From Kitasatospora cinereorecta (GTDB taxonomy: Bacteria > Actinomycetota > Actinomycetes > Streptomycetales > Streptomycetaceae), in contig NZ_JAMZDX010000009.1 in NCBI RefSeq assembly GCF_024172095.1, positions 62,001-126,000 of the forward strand: a DNA stretch of 64,000 bases. Direction: 5' to 3'. The notes beneath the pieces were generated by a model. It did no database searches and was not told the origin of the DNA. It worked only from the letters and a program-made list of their open reading frames with translations. The stretch's first letter is position 1. Every line of letters starts with the position of its first letter. Below, in pieces: positions 1 through 7,895 of the stretch. A program made the translations under genes and the position numbers.

Positions 1-2
1 TC

Positions 3-1418
3 GGCAGCGACCTCGCACTGGCGGTGATGTGGGTGGGCGGCACCGGCAGTTGGAACGGACCGGTCGCGTTCCCTCCCGGGAAGTTCGAACCCGGCTCCAT
101 CATCCACGAACTGGGCCACGCGATCGGCCTGCGTCATGAGCACCAGCGGCCCGACGCATCCGCCTTCGTCACCATCAGCGGGGGAAAGCCGCCGGACTAC
201 GGCCCGGTGGCCCGTGCGGCGCCCGTCGGCCCGTACGACTGCGGCTCGATCATGCACTATCCCGAGCGCACCCAGCCGCCGACCTTGAAGGTCAACGACT
301 CGGCCGCCTGCCAGGTCGGCCAGCGCGACGCGCCGAGCCCCGAGGACCGGGCGACCGTCGACTACATCTACGGCCGGGTGACCGCGCCGGGAGGGTCCCT
401 CGCCGCCGAGCGCCAGTCGGACGAGCAGACCGACGTGCTCTTCGTCGACCGCTTCGGGACGCCCGCCGTGCTGTGGGCCGGCGCGGACGGGGTGTGGCAG
501 GGCCCGGCCGAACTGGCCGCCACCGGGATCGCCTCGCCCGGGGCGCACCTCGTGGCGGCCCGGCAGTCCGACGAGCAGCTCGATGTCTTCTTCGTCGACA
601 GCAAGGGCGCGGTGAACCTGATGTGGGTGGCCGAGACGGGAGGGTGGAACGGTCCGGTGGCGCTGATGCCGCCGGGCACCGCCCCGGCGGGGGCCGCGCT
701 CGCGGCCGCCCGGCAGTCCGACGAGCAGCTCGACGTGTTCTTCGTCGACAGCAAGGGTGTGGTGAACGTGCTGTGGGTGGCCGAGACGGGCGGGTGGAAC
801 GGTCCCGCTGCTCTGACGCCGCCGGACATCGCTCCGGCGGGGGTCGCGCTCGCGGCCGCTCGGCAGTTCGACGACCAGCTCGACGTGTTCTTCGTCGACA
901 ACGACGGCGCGGTGAACGTGCTCTGGGTCGGCGAGACGGGTGGCTGGAACGGACCGAGTCGCTTGACGCCGCCGGGCACCGCCCCGGCCGGGGCCGCGCT
1001 CGCGGCTGCCCAGCAGTCCGACGAGCAGCTCGATGTCTTCTTCGTCGACACCAACGGTGCGGTGGGCCTCCTGTGGATCGGCGAGACGGGTGGGTGGAGC
1101 GGTCCGGCGGTTCTGACGCCGCCCGGTACCGTCCCGGCGCTGGCTGCCCTTGCGGTGGCGCGGCAGTCCGACGAGCAGCTCGACGTGTTCTTCGTCGACA
1201 GCAAGGGCGTGGTGAACGTCCTGTGGGTGGCGGAGACGGGTGGGTGGAGCGGTCCGGCGGCGCTGACGGCGCCGGGCACCGCCCCGGCCGGGGCCGCGCT
1301 CGCGGGCACCCGGCGGTGCGACGAGCAGCTCGACGTGTTCTACGTCGACACCAACGGTCAGGTGAACGTCCTGTGGGTCGGCGAGACGGGGGCCTGGAAC
1401 GGACCCGGCGGTCTCTGA
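3..1418 (+). CDS. Astacin-like metalloprotease with C-terminal beta-propeller repeats (5' partial)
   Basis: The reading frame is open to the left edge, so the N-terminus is missing. The zinc site HELGHAIGLRHEHQRPD (about nt 105-155) is the HExxHxxGxxH signature of astacin/M12A metzincins, and SIMHY (about nt 250) is the Met-turn. From nt 368 to the stop there are seven copies of a roughly 51-residue repeat with RQSDEQLDVFFVD and LWVxETGGWNGP cores, which fits a seven-bladed lectin-like propeller. It is probably a secreted protease that binds a glycan or surface ligand, though no signal peptide is in view. The segment just before the zinc helix (MWVGGTGSWNGPVAFPPG) itself looks like the end of a propeller repeat. 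Family assignment of the protease is firm; the propeller ligand is unknown. Confidence 0.85.
   Translation, partial: GSDLALAVMWVGGTGSWNGPVAFPPGKFEPGSIIHELGHAIGLRHEHQRPDASAFVTISGGKPPDYGPVARAAPVGPYDCGSIMHYPERTQPPTLKVNDSAACQVGQRDAPSPEDRATVDYIYGRVTAPGGSLAAERQSDEQTDVLFVDRFGTPAVLWAGADGVWQGPAELAATGIASPGAHLVAARQSDEQLDVFFVDSKGAVNLMWVAETGGWNGPVALMPPGTAPAGAALAAARQSDEQLDVFFVDSKGVVNVLWVAETGGWNGPAALTPPDIAPAGVALAAARQFDDQLDVFFVDNDGAVNVLWVGETGGWNGPSRLTPPGTAPAGAALAAAQQSDEQLDVFFVDTNGAVGLLWIGETGGWSGPAVLTPPGTVPALAALAVARQSDEQLDVFFVDSKGVVNVLWVAETGGWSGPAALTAPGTAPAGAALAGTRRCDEQLDVFYVDTNGQVNVLWVGETGAWNGPGGL
368..1415 (+). repeat. Seven tandem 153-bp coding repeats
   Basis: The DNA repeats with a period of about 153 bp (51 codons). 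The segment beginning cggcagtccgacgagcag recurs near 560, 713, 1019 and 1172, with diverged copies near 407, 866 and 1325. Inner copies are nearly identical at nucleotide level, which suggests recent duplication or gene conversion and makes copy-number change by recombination likely. Confidence 0.85.
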
Positions 1419-1520
1419 CGACGCTGCCGCCGGGGACATCGCCGGTAGGGTGCCTCGTTGGTCCGCCACCGGGGACGATGTGCCCAGGGTGCGGGCGGTC
1501 GGCGGAGATCGGGGGAGAAC

Positions 1521-2000
1521 GTGGTCGACAGCAGTCACGGGTTCGTCAGGGACCGGCGGGGGTGCCGGCACTGGGGGCCGTACGGGGCGGCGGGGTTGCT
1601 GGTGCGGCGCGGGCAGCGGCTGCTGCTGCAACGGCGGTCGTGGCGGGTGCACCACGGGCGTACGTGGAGCGTGCCCGGTGGGGCGCTGAGGGCGGGGGAG
1701 AGCCCGTGGGACGGGGCCTGCCGGGAGTTCGCGGAGGAGGTGGGGGAGGTGCCGCCGCTGCGGCACCTGCACACGCTCGTCGACGACCACGGCGGCTGGG
1801 CGTACCACACGGTGGTCGCGGACCTCGCCGGTCCGGAGGGCGGTCCGGACCGTGCGGAGCCGCCGCGGCGGCGCAGGGGTGACGGCGAGGGCAGTGCGTA
1901 CCGCTGGTGCACGGTGGCGGAGGTCGGCGCGCTGCGGCTGCACCCCGGGTTCGCGGCGAGCTGGCCGGCCCTGGTCGCTGTGCTGGAGGGTACGGAGTGA
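1521..2000 (+). CDS. Nudix hydrolase
   Basis: A 159-residue protein with a full Nudix box: GGALRAGES, then REFAEEVGEV (G-x5-E-x7-REUxEExGU), at about residues 54-77. The family hydrolyses nucleoside diphosphates linked to another moiety (ADP-ribose, NADH, oxidised NTPs and others); the substrate cannot be read from the motif. The GTG start at 1521 is chosen because GGGGGAGA lies just upstream. The gene stands between the protease and a convergent macro-domain gene; the next gene is an ADP-ribosyltransferase, so ADP-ribose or a derivative is a reasonable candidate substrate by context only. The insert DRAEPPRRRRGDGEG between the box and the C-terminus is a polar linker. Confidence 0.88.
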   Translation: MVDSSHGFVRDRRGCRHWGPYGAAGLLVRRGQRLLLQRRSWRVHHGRTWSVPGGALRAGESPWDGACREFAEEVGEVPPLRHLHTLVDDHGGWAYHTVVADLAGPEGGPDRAEPPRRRRGDGEGSAYRWCTVAEVGALRLHPGFAASWPALVAVLEGTE

Positions 2001-2018
2001 GGGCGCCGCGCCGCCGGT

Positions 2019-2705
2019 TCAGCCGCGGGTGGTGGCGGGACGCCGGGTGCGGGGCGGGGTGATGCGGACGCGGGTGGTGGCGGGGGCGCTCTCCAGGTCG
2101 TGGAGCTGGGCGGTGACGGTGGCGCGCAGGTCGTCGTCGTCCTCGAAGCAGTGGTCGTTGAACAGGGTGTAGCCCGTCCACATCAGGTTGGCGCAGACCC
2201 GGGCGGGGACCTGCCCGGTGCTGGCGCCCATGCCGACCAGGGCGACGGAGGTGATGCTGCCGGGCGCCGCGAGGTTCTGCCGGTGGACGGCCTGGAAGGC
2301 GGCGGCGCAGGCGAGGGCCACGTTCAGGGTCTCGCTGACGTTCTGCGCGGACGCCTCCATGGTCGGCGCGGAGATCAGGAACCGCGGGGTGGTCGCGCCG
2401 GACGGGACGCAGACGGCGCTGCCGACCGGCAGCAGCCCGCCGTACTGGCTGCGGATCCGGCGCTGGACGCGCAGCTGGATGCCGGCGCCGAGGTGGCGCT
2501 TGATCGCCGCGTCGGTGCCGCCGTCCATCCGGCCGCGGGAGTTGGTGGGGGTGACCCAGGCGTCGACCTCCTGGTGGAGGATGGAGTCGGTGCGGATCTC
2601 GATTCCGGGGGAGTCGGCGAACGCCGCCCGCCAGGCCCGTACCACGGTGGCGTTGAGGTCGGTCAGTACCACCTTGAGGCGCGGCTGCACGCGGTCCACG
2701 GTCAT
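2019..2705 (-). CDS. Macro-domain protein
   Basis: A 228-residue protein. Residues about 40-75 contain DSILHQEVDAWVTPTNS followed by a Gly-rich GGTDAAIKRHLG loop, and about 165-180 contain VALVGMGASTGQVP. This is the layout of macro domains, which bind or hydrolyse ADP-ribose and its conjugates. The usual N-x-N of catalytic macro domains reads VTPTNS here, so binding is more secure than hydrolysis. The ATG at 2705 has AGGAG seven bases upstream. It is divergent from the UDG/ADP-ribosyltransferase fusion across 180 bp, a layout that recalls DarT/DarG-like toxin-antitoxin pairs, although the transferase here is of a different family. Confidence 0.8.
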   Translation of the reverse strand: MTVDRVQPRLKVVLTDLNATVVRAWRAAFADSPGIEIRTDSILHQEVDAWVTPTNSRGRMDGGTDAAIKRHLGAGIQLRVQRRIRSQYGGLLPVGSAVCVPSGATTPRFLISAPTMEASAQNVSETLNVALACAAAFQAVHRQNLAAPGSITSVALVGMGASTGQVPARVCANLMWTGYTLFNDHCFEDDDDLRATVTAQLHDLESAPATTRVRITPPRTRRPATTRG

Positions 2706-2885
2706 GGCTGTCTCCTGTCGGTCGACTCGGTGAGTGGTGCCGACGCTACGGCGGGGGGCTGACAACGCGGGCGGCGCGGAATGTCAGCGGCGGCCGCTAT
2801 CACTGGAGATCGTCACCGGCCTGACGCGCCCTCACGGGTACGTGTCGTCAGGACCCTTCCGCGCGATCCCCGGAGTTCCGTCCCC

Positions 2886-4508
2886 ATGAGCGATGCCAGC
2901 ACCCCCACCCCCGTCGACCCCGCTGACCCGCTGGCGCTCGCCGAGCTGTTCCGGGGCGGCGGCGAGCCGTGGCTGCCACTGCTGAAGCCGGTGATCGAGG
3001 CGCAGCCGGACGCCGCCTCGTTCATCGGCCCGGGCCGCGGCCCGGACGTGGTGCCCGTGCGCGAGCTGACCTTCCAGGCGCTGAAGCCGCACGCGCCGCA
3101 CCGGTGGAAGGTGGTCGTCTTCGGCCAGAACCCGTACCCGAGGCCGGAGAGCGCGACCGGCATCGCCATGTTCGACAACACCTTCCACGACTGGAAGGAC
3201 AGCCAGTTCGGCCGGGTGGTGAGCATCCGCTGCCTGATCAAGGCGGCGGCGATGTGGAAGTACGGCATCCCGAAGAAGACCCCGATCGCCGACGTCCGCG
3301 CGCTGCTGAAGAAGGAGGAGACCGTCCAGCCGCCGGAGTGGTTCCAGGCGATGCTGACCCAGGGCGTGCTGCTGCTGAACGCCGCACTCACGGCCAGCAG
3401 CGACGGGGCGATGGGGCCGGAGCGGCACACCGCGTTCTGGCGGCCGGTCGCCGAGCGGATCGTCGAGGAGATCCTGCGGGCCAAGCAGGAGGCCGGCGAG
3501 GAGGACCGCGGCGTGGTCTTCGCCTGGTGGGGAGCCCACGCGCGGAGCCTGCGCTCGGTGGTGATGCGGCTGCAGAAGAAGTACCCGGACGTCGAGGTGC
3601 GGCACATCGACCACGCCAATCCGGCGGCGCAGGGCGACATCTTCTGCGACGGCGACCACTTCCGGACGGTCAACGCGGCGCTCGCCTCGGTCGGCCTCGA
3701 CCAGGTCGACTGGCTGCCCAGCACGGGCTGGAACGACGGCGCGGCCGCCGCCGACGGGTCGGACGACGGCGTCGCCGAGCGGATGGGCGCGTTCATCGCC
3801 TCCACCATGGAGCTGCACCAGCTGTACCTGGAGCGGCTGGCCAGCGTGAAGGACGAGGGCCTCGTTCTGCCGGAGATCACCGGCGTGTTCGACACGCCGC
3901 TGATGGCCTTCCGGGACGCGGTCGCACCGGTCGCCGCGCTGCTGCCCGGCCTGGCCCGGCACGTGGAGCGCTCGGACGAGTTCGGCCTCGCCCGGGCCGG
4001 GCGCGCCACGGCGGTCGGCGGGCTGTCCGCCGACGCGATCGCGGCCCTGCACCTGTACACCTGCGAGTCGGCGTTCTACCGCGAGATCAACGCGGTGCTG
4101 CGCTCGCCCGACCGGTCGCGGACCGTCCCGTACCTGGCGTACCTGCGGCTGCTGTTCTCCGCCGTGGAGCAGCTGCCGGTGCGCACCGGGCCGCTGTGGC
4201 GCGGGGTGCCGCTGGACCTGCGGGGCCAGTACCCGCTGGGGCGGACCGTCACCTGGTGGGGCGTGTCCTCCTGCACCTCCGAGCCCGGGGTGGCCCGGGC
4301 GTTCCTCGGCGGGCGCGGCCGGCGGACGCTGTTCGAGGTGCAGCCGCGGCGGGCGGCGGGCATCCGCGACTTCTCCGCGTTCACCGGCGAGGAGGAGTTC
4401 ATCCTGCTGCCGGGCACGCAGCTGCAGGTGACGGGGGTCAAGGCCGAGCGCGGCGGCCTGTGCACCGTCACCCTGGCCGAGGTGGACGAGCCGCCGCTGG
4501 TGTCCTGA
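2886..4508 (+). CDS. Uracil-DNA-glycosylase-like domain fused to an R-S-E ADP-ribosyltransferase
   Basis: A 540-residue two-domain protein. Residues 1-290 align with family 1 uracil-DNA glycosylase: VVFGQNPYP (motif A, residues 78-86), GVLLLNAALT (Asn165), VVFAWWGAHA, and HANPAAQGD (His243, the HPSP position) followed by DHFRTVNAAL. The catalytic Asp of GQDPYH is Asn82 here, while Tyr, Phe, Asn165 and His243 counterparts are kept. Residues 330-535 match the arginine-type ART family: CESAFYREINAVLRS, LWRGV (Arg439), WWGVSSCTS (Ser461-465), GEEEFILLPGT (Glu502-504), i.e. a complete R-S-ExE triad. This suggests DNA or uracil recognition coupled to ADP-ribosylation of a protein or nucleic acid. 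No signal peptide. Start ATG 2886 is preceded by GGAG. Confidence 0.85.
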   Translation: MSDASTPTPVDPADPLALAELFRGGGEPWLPLLKPVIEAQPDAASFIGPGRGPDVVPVRELTFQALKPHAPHRWKVVVFGQNPYPRPESATGIAMFDNTFHDWKDSQFGRVVSIRCLIKAAAMWKYGIPKKTPIADVRALLKKEETVQPPEWFQAMLTQGVLLLNAALTASSDGAMGPERHTAFWRPVAERIVEEILRAKQEAGEEDRGVVFAWWGAHARSLRSVVMRLQKKYPDVEVRHIDHANPAAQGDIFCDGDHFRTVNAALASVGLDQVDWLPSTGWNDGAAAADGSDDGVAERMGAFIASTMELHQLYLERLASVKDEGLVLPEITGVFDTPLMAFRDAVAPVAALLPGLARHVERSDEFGLARAGRATAVGGLSADAIAALHLYTCESAFYREINAVLRSPDRSRTVPYLAYLRLLFSAVEQLPVRTGPLWRGVPLDLRGQYPLGRTVTWWGVSSCTSEPGVARAFLGGRGRRTLFEVQPRRAAGIRDFSAFTGEEEFILLPGTQLQVTGVKAERGGLCTVTLAEVDEPPLVS

Positions 4509-4538
4509 CCGTCCTGACCGGGTGCCGCCCCCGACGCC

Positions 4539-5606
4539 CTACGCGGCGGCCCGGTCCTCGGCGAGGCGGGCGTTGAGGGCGGCGAGGTGGTGGAGCGAGT
4601 CGCGGACGTGGTCGTGGCCGACGCCGAAGTCGATCAGGCAGGCGATCTCGTCGACGCCGATCGCGGCGAGGCGGCGGGCGGTGCGCAGGCCGTCCTCGAC
4701 GGTGCCGAAGAGGCCGGCGTTGGAGAAGAGGCGGTCGAAGGAGCGGGAGAGCAGGAACGCGCGGTCGCGCTCGGGGATGCGGTCGAGGCTGAAGCCGTCC
4801 GCGCCCACCTGGGCGGGGGCGGCGGCGATCAGGTCCATGGAGCTGCGCAGGTACTCGGTGAGGGGCTCGCGGACCAGGTCGCGCACGGTTTGGCGGTCCT
4901 CGCCGAGGAGGGTGTGCAGCATCAGGACCACGTGGCCGCGGGTGCCGGCCGGGTGCTCCTCGGCGAGGCCCTCCCGGTAGGTGGCGATGTTGCGATCCAG
5001 CGCGTCGTGCTCCTGGCCGAGCTGGTGGGTGAGGACGCCCGCGCCGAGCCGGCCGGCGATGCGGAAGGTCTGCGGGGAGCCGGCGGCCGTGATCCACAGC
5101 GGGAGGTCGGCCTGCACCGGGCGGGGCGTCAGCCGGATCGGACGCGGTTCGCCCTCGGGACCGTCGAAGGTGATCTCCTCGCCGCGCCACAGGCGTTGGA
5201 CCGTCCGGGCGGTCTCGATCATGATGTTCTTGCGGTCCTTGTAGTTCTCCGGCTGCAGGACGAAGTCCCGGGCGTGCCAGCCGGAGGCGAACGAGACGCC
5301 GACCCGGCCGTTCGACAGGTTGTCGACGACCGACCACTCCTCGGCGATCCGGATCGGGTGGTGCAGCGGGGCGACCACGCTGCCCGCCCGGATCGCCACC
5401 CGTTCGGTGACGGCCGCCACCATGGCGCCGGTCAGCGCCGGGTTCGGGTACTGGCCGCCGAAGCTGTGGAAGTGCCGCTCGGGCGTCCACACCGCCCGCA
5501 GGCCGTGGGCGTCGGCGAAGCGGGCACTGTCCAGCAGCAGGCGGTAGCGGTCCCCGACGGTGGCGGTGTCGGCGGTGTCGGCGAAGAAGAACAGGCTGAG
5601 GTCCAT
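4539..5606 (-). CDS. LLM-class flavin-dependent oxidoreductase (MupA/Atu3640-like)
   Basis: A 355-residue luciferase-like monooxygenase. MDLSLFFFAD opens the barrel; WTPERHFHSFGGQYPNP and the SNGRVGVSFASGWH segment are typical of the MupA/Atu3640 subgroup, which occurs in NRPS and PKS clusters. These enzymes use reduced FMN to hydroxylate or oxidise substrates, often carrier-bound. It is the last gene of the twelve-gene minus operon, 53 bp after AcpS, with GAGGAG upstream of ATG 5606. It is distinct from the second LLM gene at 43680. The substrate is unknown; an acyl- or aminoacyl-ACP made by the same operon is the natural guess. Reduced flavin could come from the reductase at 44714. Confidence 0.85.
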   Translation of the reverse strand: MDLSLFFFADTADTATVGDRYRLLLDSARFADAHGLRAVWTPERHFHSFGGQYPNPALTGAMVAAVTERVAIRAGSVVAPLHHPIRIAEEWSVVDNLSNGRVGVSFASGWHARDFVLQPENYKDRKNIMIETARTVQRLWRGEEITFDGPEGEPRPIRLTPRPVQADLPLWITAAGSPQTFRIAGRLGAGVLTHQLGQEHDALDRNIATYREGLAEEHPAGTRGHVVLMLHTLLGEDRQTVRDLVREPLTEYLRSSMDLIAAAPAQVGADGFSLDRIPERDRAFLLSRSFDRLFSNAGLFGTVEDGLRTARRLAAIGVDEIACLIDFGVGHDHVRDSLHHLAALNARLAEDRAAA

Positions 5607-5659
5607 CGATCCACTCCTCGGGGGCGGGGCGGGGCGGGCAGGTCGGCGAAAGAGAGGGC

Positions 5660-6037
5660 CTAGGCGGGGGGAAGGGCGACGGCCACGCACACCACCAGGC
5701 CGCCCTGGTGACTGAGCGACAGGTCGATCCGGCCGATCCCGGCCCGCTCGGCGACGCTCAGGGCGCCGCCGCCGAGGACGACCCGCGGCGCCCCGTGGGC
5801 ATCGGCCAGGACCTCGATGTCGCGCCAGACCAGGCCCTGGCCGAGGCCGCGGCCGAGCGCCTTCGCGGTGGCCTCCTTGGCACAGAAGCGGCCGGCCAGG
5901 TACTCCTCCCGGCGCGGCTCGCCGAGCGCGTCGGCGTGGGCGAGTTCGGTGGCGGAGAACACGATCCGCCGCCCGGTCGGGTGGGCGGCGATCCGGCCGA
6001 ACCGGGCGATCTCCAGCAGGTCGACGCCGATCCTCAT
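5660..6037 (-). CDS. acpS: Holo-[acyl-carrier-protein] synthase (AcpS-type phosphopantetheinyl transferase)
   Basis: A 125-residue AcpS-type PPTase with the hallmark motifs GVDLLEIARF (residues 4-13), GRFCAKEATAKALG (residues 49-62) and LSHQGGLVV. It transfers phosphopantetheine from CoA to the conserved Ser of carrier proteins and works as a trimer in the cytosol. Start ATG 6037 overlaps the stop of the upstream acyl-CoA dehydrogenase (ATGA). Its place inside the biosynthetic operon suggests a dedicated enzyme for the type II ACPs at 8786 and 17315, though it could also serve general metabolism. Confidence 0.92.
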   Translation of the reverse strand: MRIGVDLLEIARFGRIAAHPTGRRIVFSATELAHADALGEPRREEYLAGRFCAKEATAKALGRGLGQGLVWRDIEVLADAHGAPRVVLGGGALSVAERAGIGRIDLSLSHQGGLVVCVAVALPPA

Positions 6038-7176
6038 CTCCGCCCCCCGGTCCGGCCGCGGACCTCGGCCCGGGCGACGTGCAGGCGCTGGATGTCGCTG
6101 GTGCCCTCCATGAACTCGAAGGCGCCGACGTCGCGGTACCACTTCTCCAGCAGCGGGTGGTCGACCAGCGCGGCGGGACCGAGCGAGCGCACCGCGAACC
6201 GGCACGCCGCGCGGGCCGCCGCCACCGCGGCGACCTTGGCCGCGCTGGAGAGCACCGCGTCGTCGCGGTCCCGGTCCAGGGCGGCGCCGGCCGCGTACAC
6301 CAGCCGGCGGCAGGACTCCAGCCGGCCCGCGAGCTCGGCCAGGCCGGGGGCCTGCGGCCGTTCGGCGCGGACCAGGTCGAGGCAGGCCAGCCCGGTGCCG
6401 ACGGCCAGCGCCGCCACCTGCGGCCGTACGGTGTTGAACACCCGGACCGCGCCCCACAGGCCGCGCCGGGTGGCCGGGAGATGACGGGCCAGCAGCCGGT
6501 CCTCGGGCACGGGGACGTCCCGCAGCTCGATCGCGCCGAGGGCGGCGCCGCGCAGGCCGACCATGTCCAGCTCCCGGGCGCGGAAGCCAGGGTCGGCGGC
6601 CTCGACCAGGGCCGCGCGCACCGACAGCGGCCCGCTGCCGGTGCGCGCGAAGACCACGCCGATCTCGCCGCGGGCGCCGTTGCCGATGAACCGCTTGGCG
6701 CCGTTGAGGAGGTGGATGTCGGCCGTGCGGTGCAGGGTGCTCTCCATCGCGCCGGCGTCGCTGCCGTGGCCCGGCTCGGTCACGGCGAAGAACGCCCAGA
6801 CGGCGTCCCGGGCGACGGCGCGGTGGAAGTACTCCTGCTGCGCCTGGTCGCCGAGCTGGTCGAGCAGGATGCCGGCCAGGCTCGGGCCGGGCGCCGCCAG
6901 CACCATCCCGGCGTCCCCGTGGGCGAGTTCGGTCATCCACACCAGGGTCTCCAGGGACGACCCCGTGGTGAAGGCGTGGCGGCCGACCCGCAGCGGCTCG
7001 CCGCCGAAACGCTGCGGGGTGGTGCAGCGGCGGATCAGGTCGAAGGCGGCCACGCCGAGGTGCGGCTTGAGGTCGTGCGGGGCCGCGTCGAGTGCCGCCG
7101 CGTGGGCGCGCAGCTCGCCGGCGGTCTCGGCGGCGGCGCCGCGCAGCGCCCTGAGCCGTTCGTCGAGTTCGACCAC
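6034..7176 (-). CDS. Acyl-CoA dehydrogenase-like flavoprotein (catalytic subunit)
   Basis: A 380-residue acyl-CoA dehydrogenase. Visible motifs are AFFAVTEPGHGSDA (FAD and substrate binding, around residue 130), NGAKRFIGNGA, and FMEGTSDIQRLHVAR near the C-terminus, where Glu of EGT sits at the catalytic base position. In clusters with carrier proteins such enzymes desaturate acyl- or aminoacyl-S-ACP. The GTG start at 7176 is chosen for the AAGGAG upstream. The preceding gene encodes a shorter acyl-CoA-dehydrogenase-like protein, and the two stops and starts are two bases apart, so an obligate heteromer of the alpha-beta kind known from actinobacterial FadE pairs is likely. Substrate unknown; GABA-ACP or an elongated product is possible. 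Confidence 0.85.
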   Translation of the reverse strand: MVELDERLRALRGAAAETAGELRAHAAALDAAPHDLKPHLGVAAFDLIRRCTTPQRFGGEPLRVGRHAFTTGSSLETLVWMTELAHGDAGMVLAAPGPSLAGILLDQLGDQAQQEYFHRAVARDAVWAFFAVTEPGHGSDAGAMESTLHRTADIHLLNGAKRFIGNGARGEIGVVFARTGSGPLSVRAALVEAADPGFRARELDMVGLRGAALGAIELRDVPVPEDRLLARHLPATRRGLWGAVRVFNTVRPQVAALAVGTGLACLDLVRAERPQAPGLAELAGRLESCRRLVYAAGAALDRDRDDAVLSSAAKVAAVAAARAACRFAVRSLGPAALVDHPLLEKWYRDVGAFEFMEGTSDIQRLHVARAEVRGRTGGRR

Positions 7177-7178
7177 GG

Positions 7179-7895
7179 TCAGCGCACTCCTTCCTCGGGA
7201 TCGGCGGCCTCGGGATCGGCTGCCTCCGGACCGGGGCCGGCGGGGGCGAGCCACAGGTCCGCGGCCAGGGCGGACAGGTGGAGCGCGCGGACCGGGTGGT
7301 CGGTGAGGTAGCCCGCCGCGCCGAACAGCCGGGTGACCGTCCAGCCCGCCCCGGTCAGCCGCTCGTGCCGCGCCCGGACGGACCCGGCGGAGCCGTCGTC
7401 CGCCACGGATCCGGCCGCAGCTCCGGCCGCAGCTCCGGCCGAGGCTCCCGCCGAGACTCCCGCGACGGCGAGCTCGATCTCGATGACGGCGTCGGCGACG
7501 GCGGCGGAGACCAGCTGGTGATCGATCAGCGGTACGCCGCCGAAGCGCCGCTCCTTCAGCCGGTCGACGGCCAGGTCGAGCAGGTGGGAGAGCAGGCCGA
7601 TCCGGACCGACTCCAGCGCGGCGGCCCGCCCGCCGGTCAGGCCCGGCCCACCGGTGGAGTGCGGGAAGCGGACCAGGGCGAGGCCCTCGAAGGCGGCGAA
7701 CGGATGCGGGACCGGCACCGCCGCGGCGGCCGGGGAGCGGGATCCAGGGAGCAGCGCCACCGGCAGCAGCGCGACGCCCGCCGGCGCGGTGGCCGCCGGG
7801 TCGAGCCCGTCGAGCACCGCCACCAGGCCGGCGGCCAGGCCGCCGCTCCGGCCGAGTTCGCGCAGGTCCGCCGGCGCCGTCAGCCGGGCGCTCAC
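7179..7895 (-). CDS. Truncated acyl-CoA dehydrogenase-like partner protein
   Basis: A 238-residue protein that resembles mainly the C-terminal helical half of acyl-CoA dehydrogenases: SVRIGLLSHLLDLAVDRLKE, RRFGGVPLIDHQLVSAAVAD and TRLFGAAGYLTDHPVRALH. The EGTxxIQR catalytic segment and the FAD/substrate motifs of the N-terminal half are absent. An Ala/Gly-rich loop (residues about 145-165, imperfect 12-bp DNA repeats) sits in the middle. It is probably the non-catalytic subunit of a heteromer with the next gene product. The GTG start overlaps the stop of the gene before it. Alternative: a helper that only holds the carrier protein. Confidence 0.65.
   Translation of the reverse strand: MSARLTAPADLRELGRSGGLAAGLVAVLDGLDPAATAPAGVALLPVALLPGSRSPAAAAVPVPHPFAAFEGLALVRFPHSTGGPGLTGGRAAALESVRIGLLSHLLDLAVDRLKERRFGGVPLIDHQLVSAAVADAVIEIELAVAGVSAGASAGAAAGAAAGSVADDGSAGSVRARHERLTGAGWTVTRLFGAAGYLTDHPVRALHLSALAADLWLAPAGPGPEAADPEAADPEEGVR

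Noticed and set aside
368..1418. Pentapeptide or RTX-type repeats in the protease
   Set aside because: The unit is 51 residues with W and FFVD cores and lacks GGxGxD; a propeller fits better.
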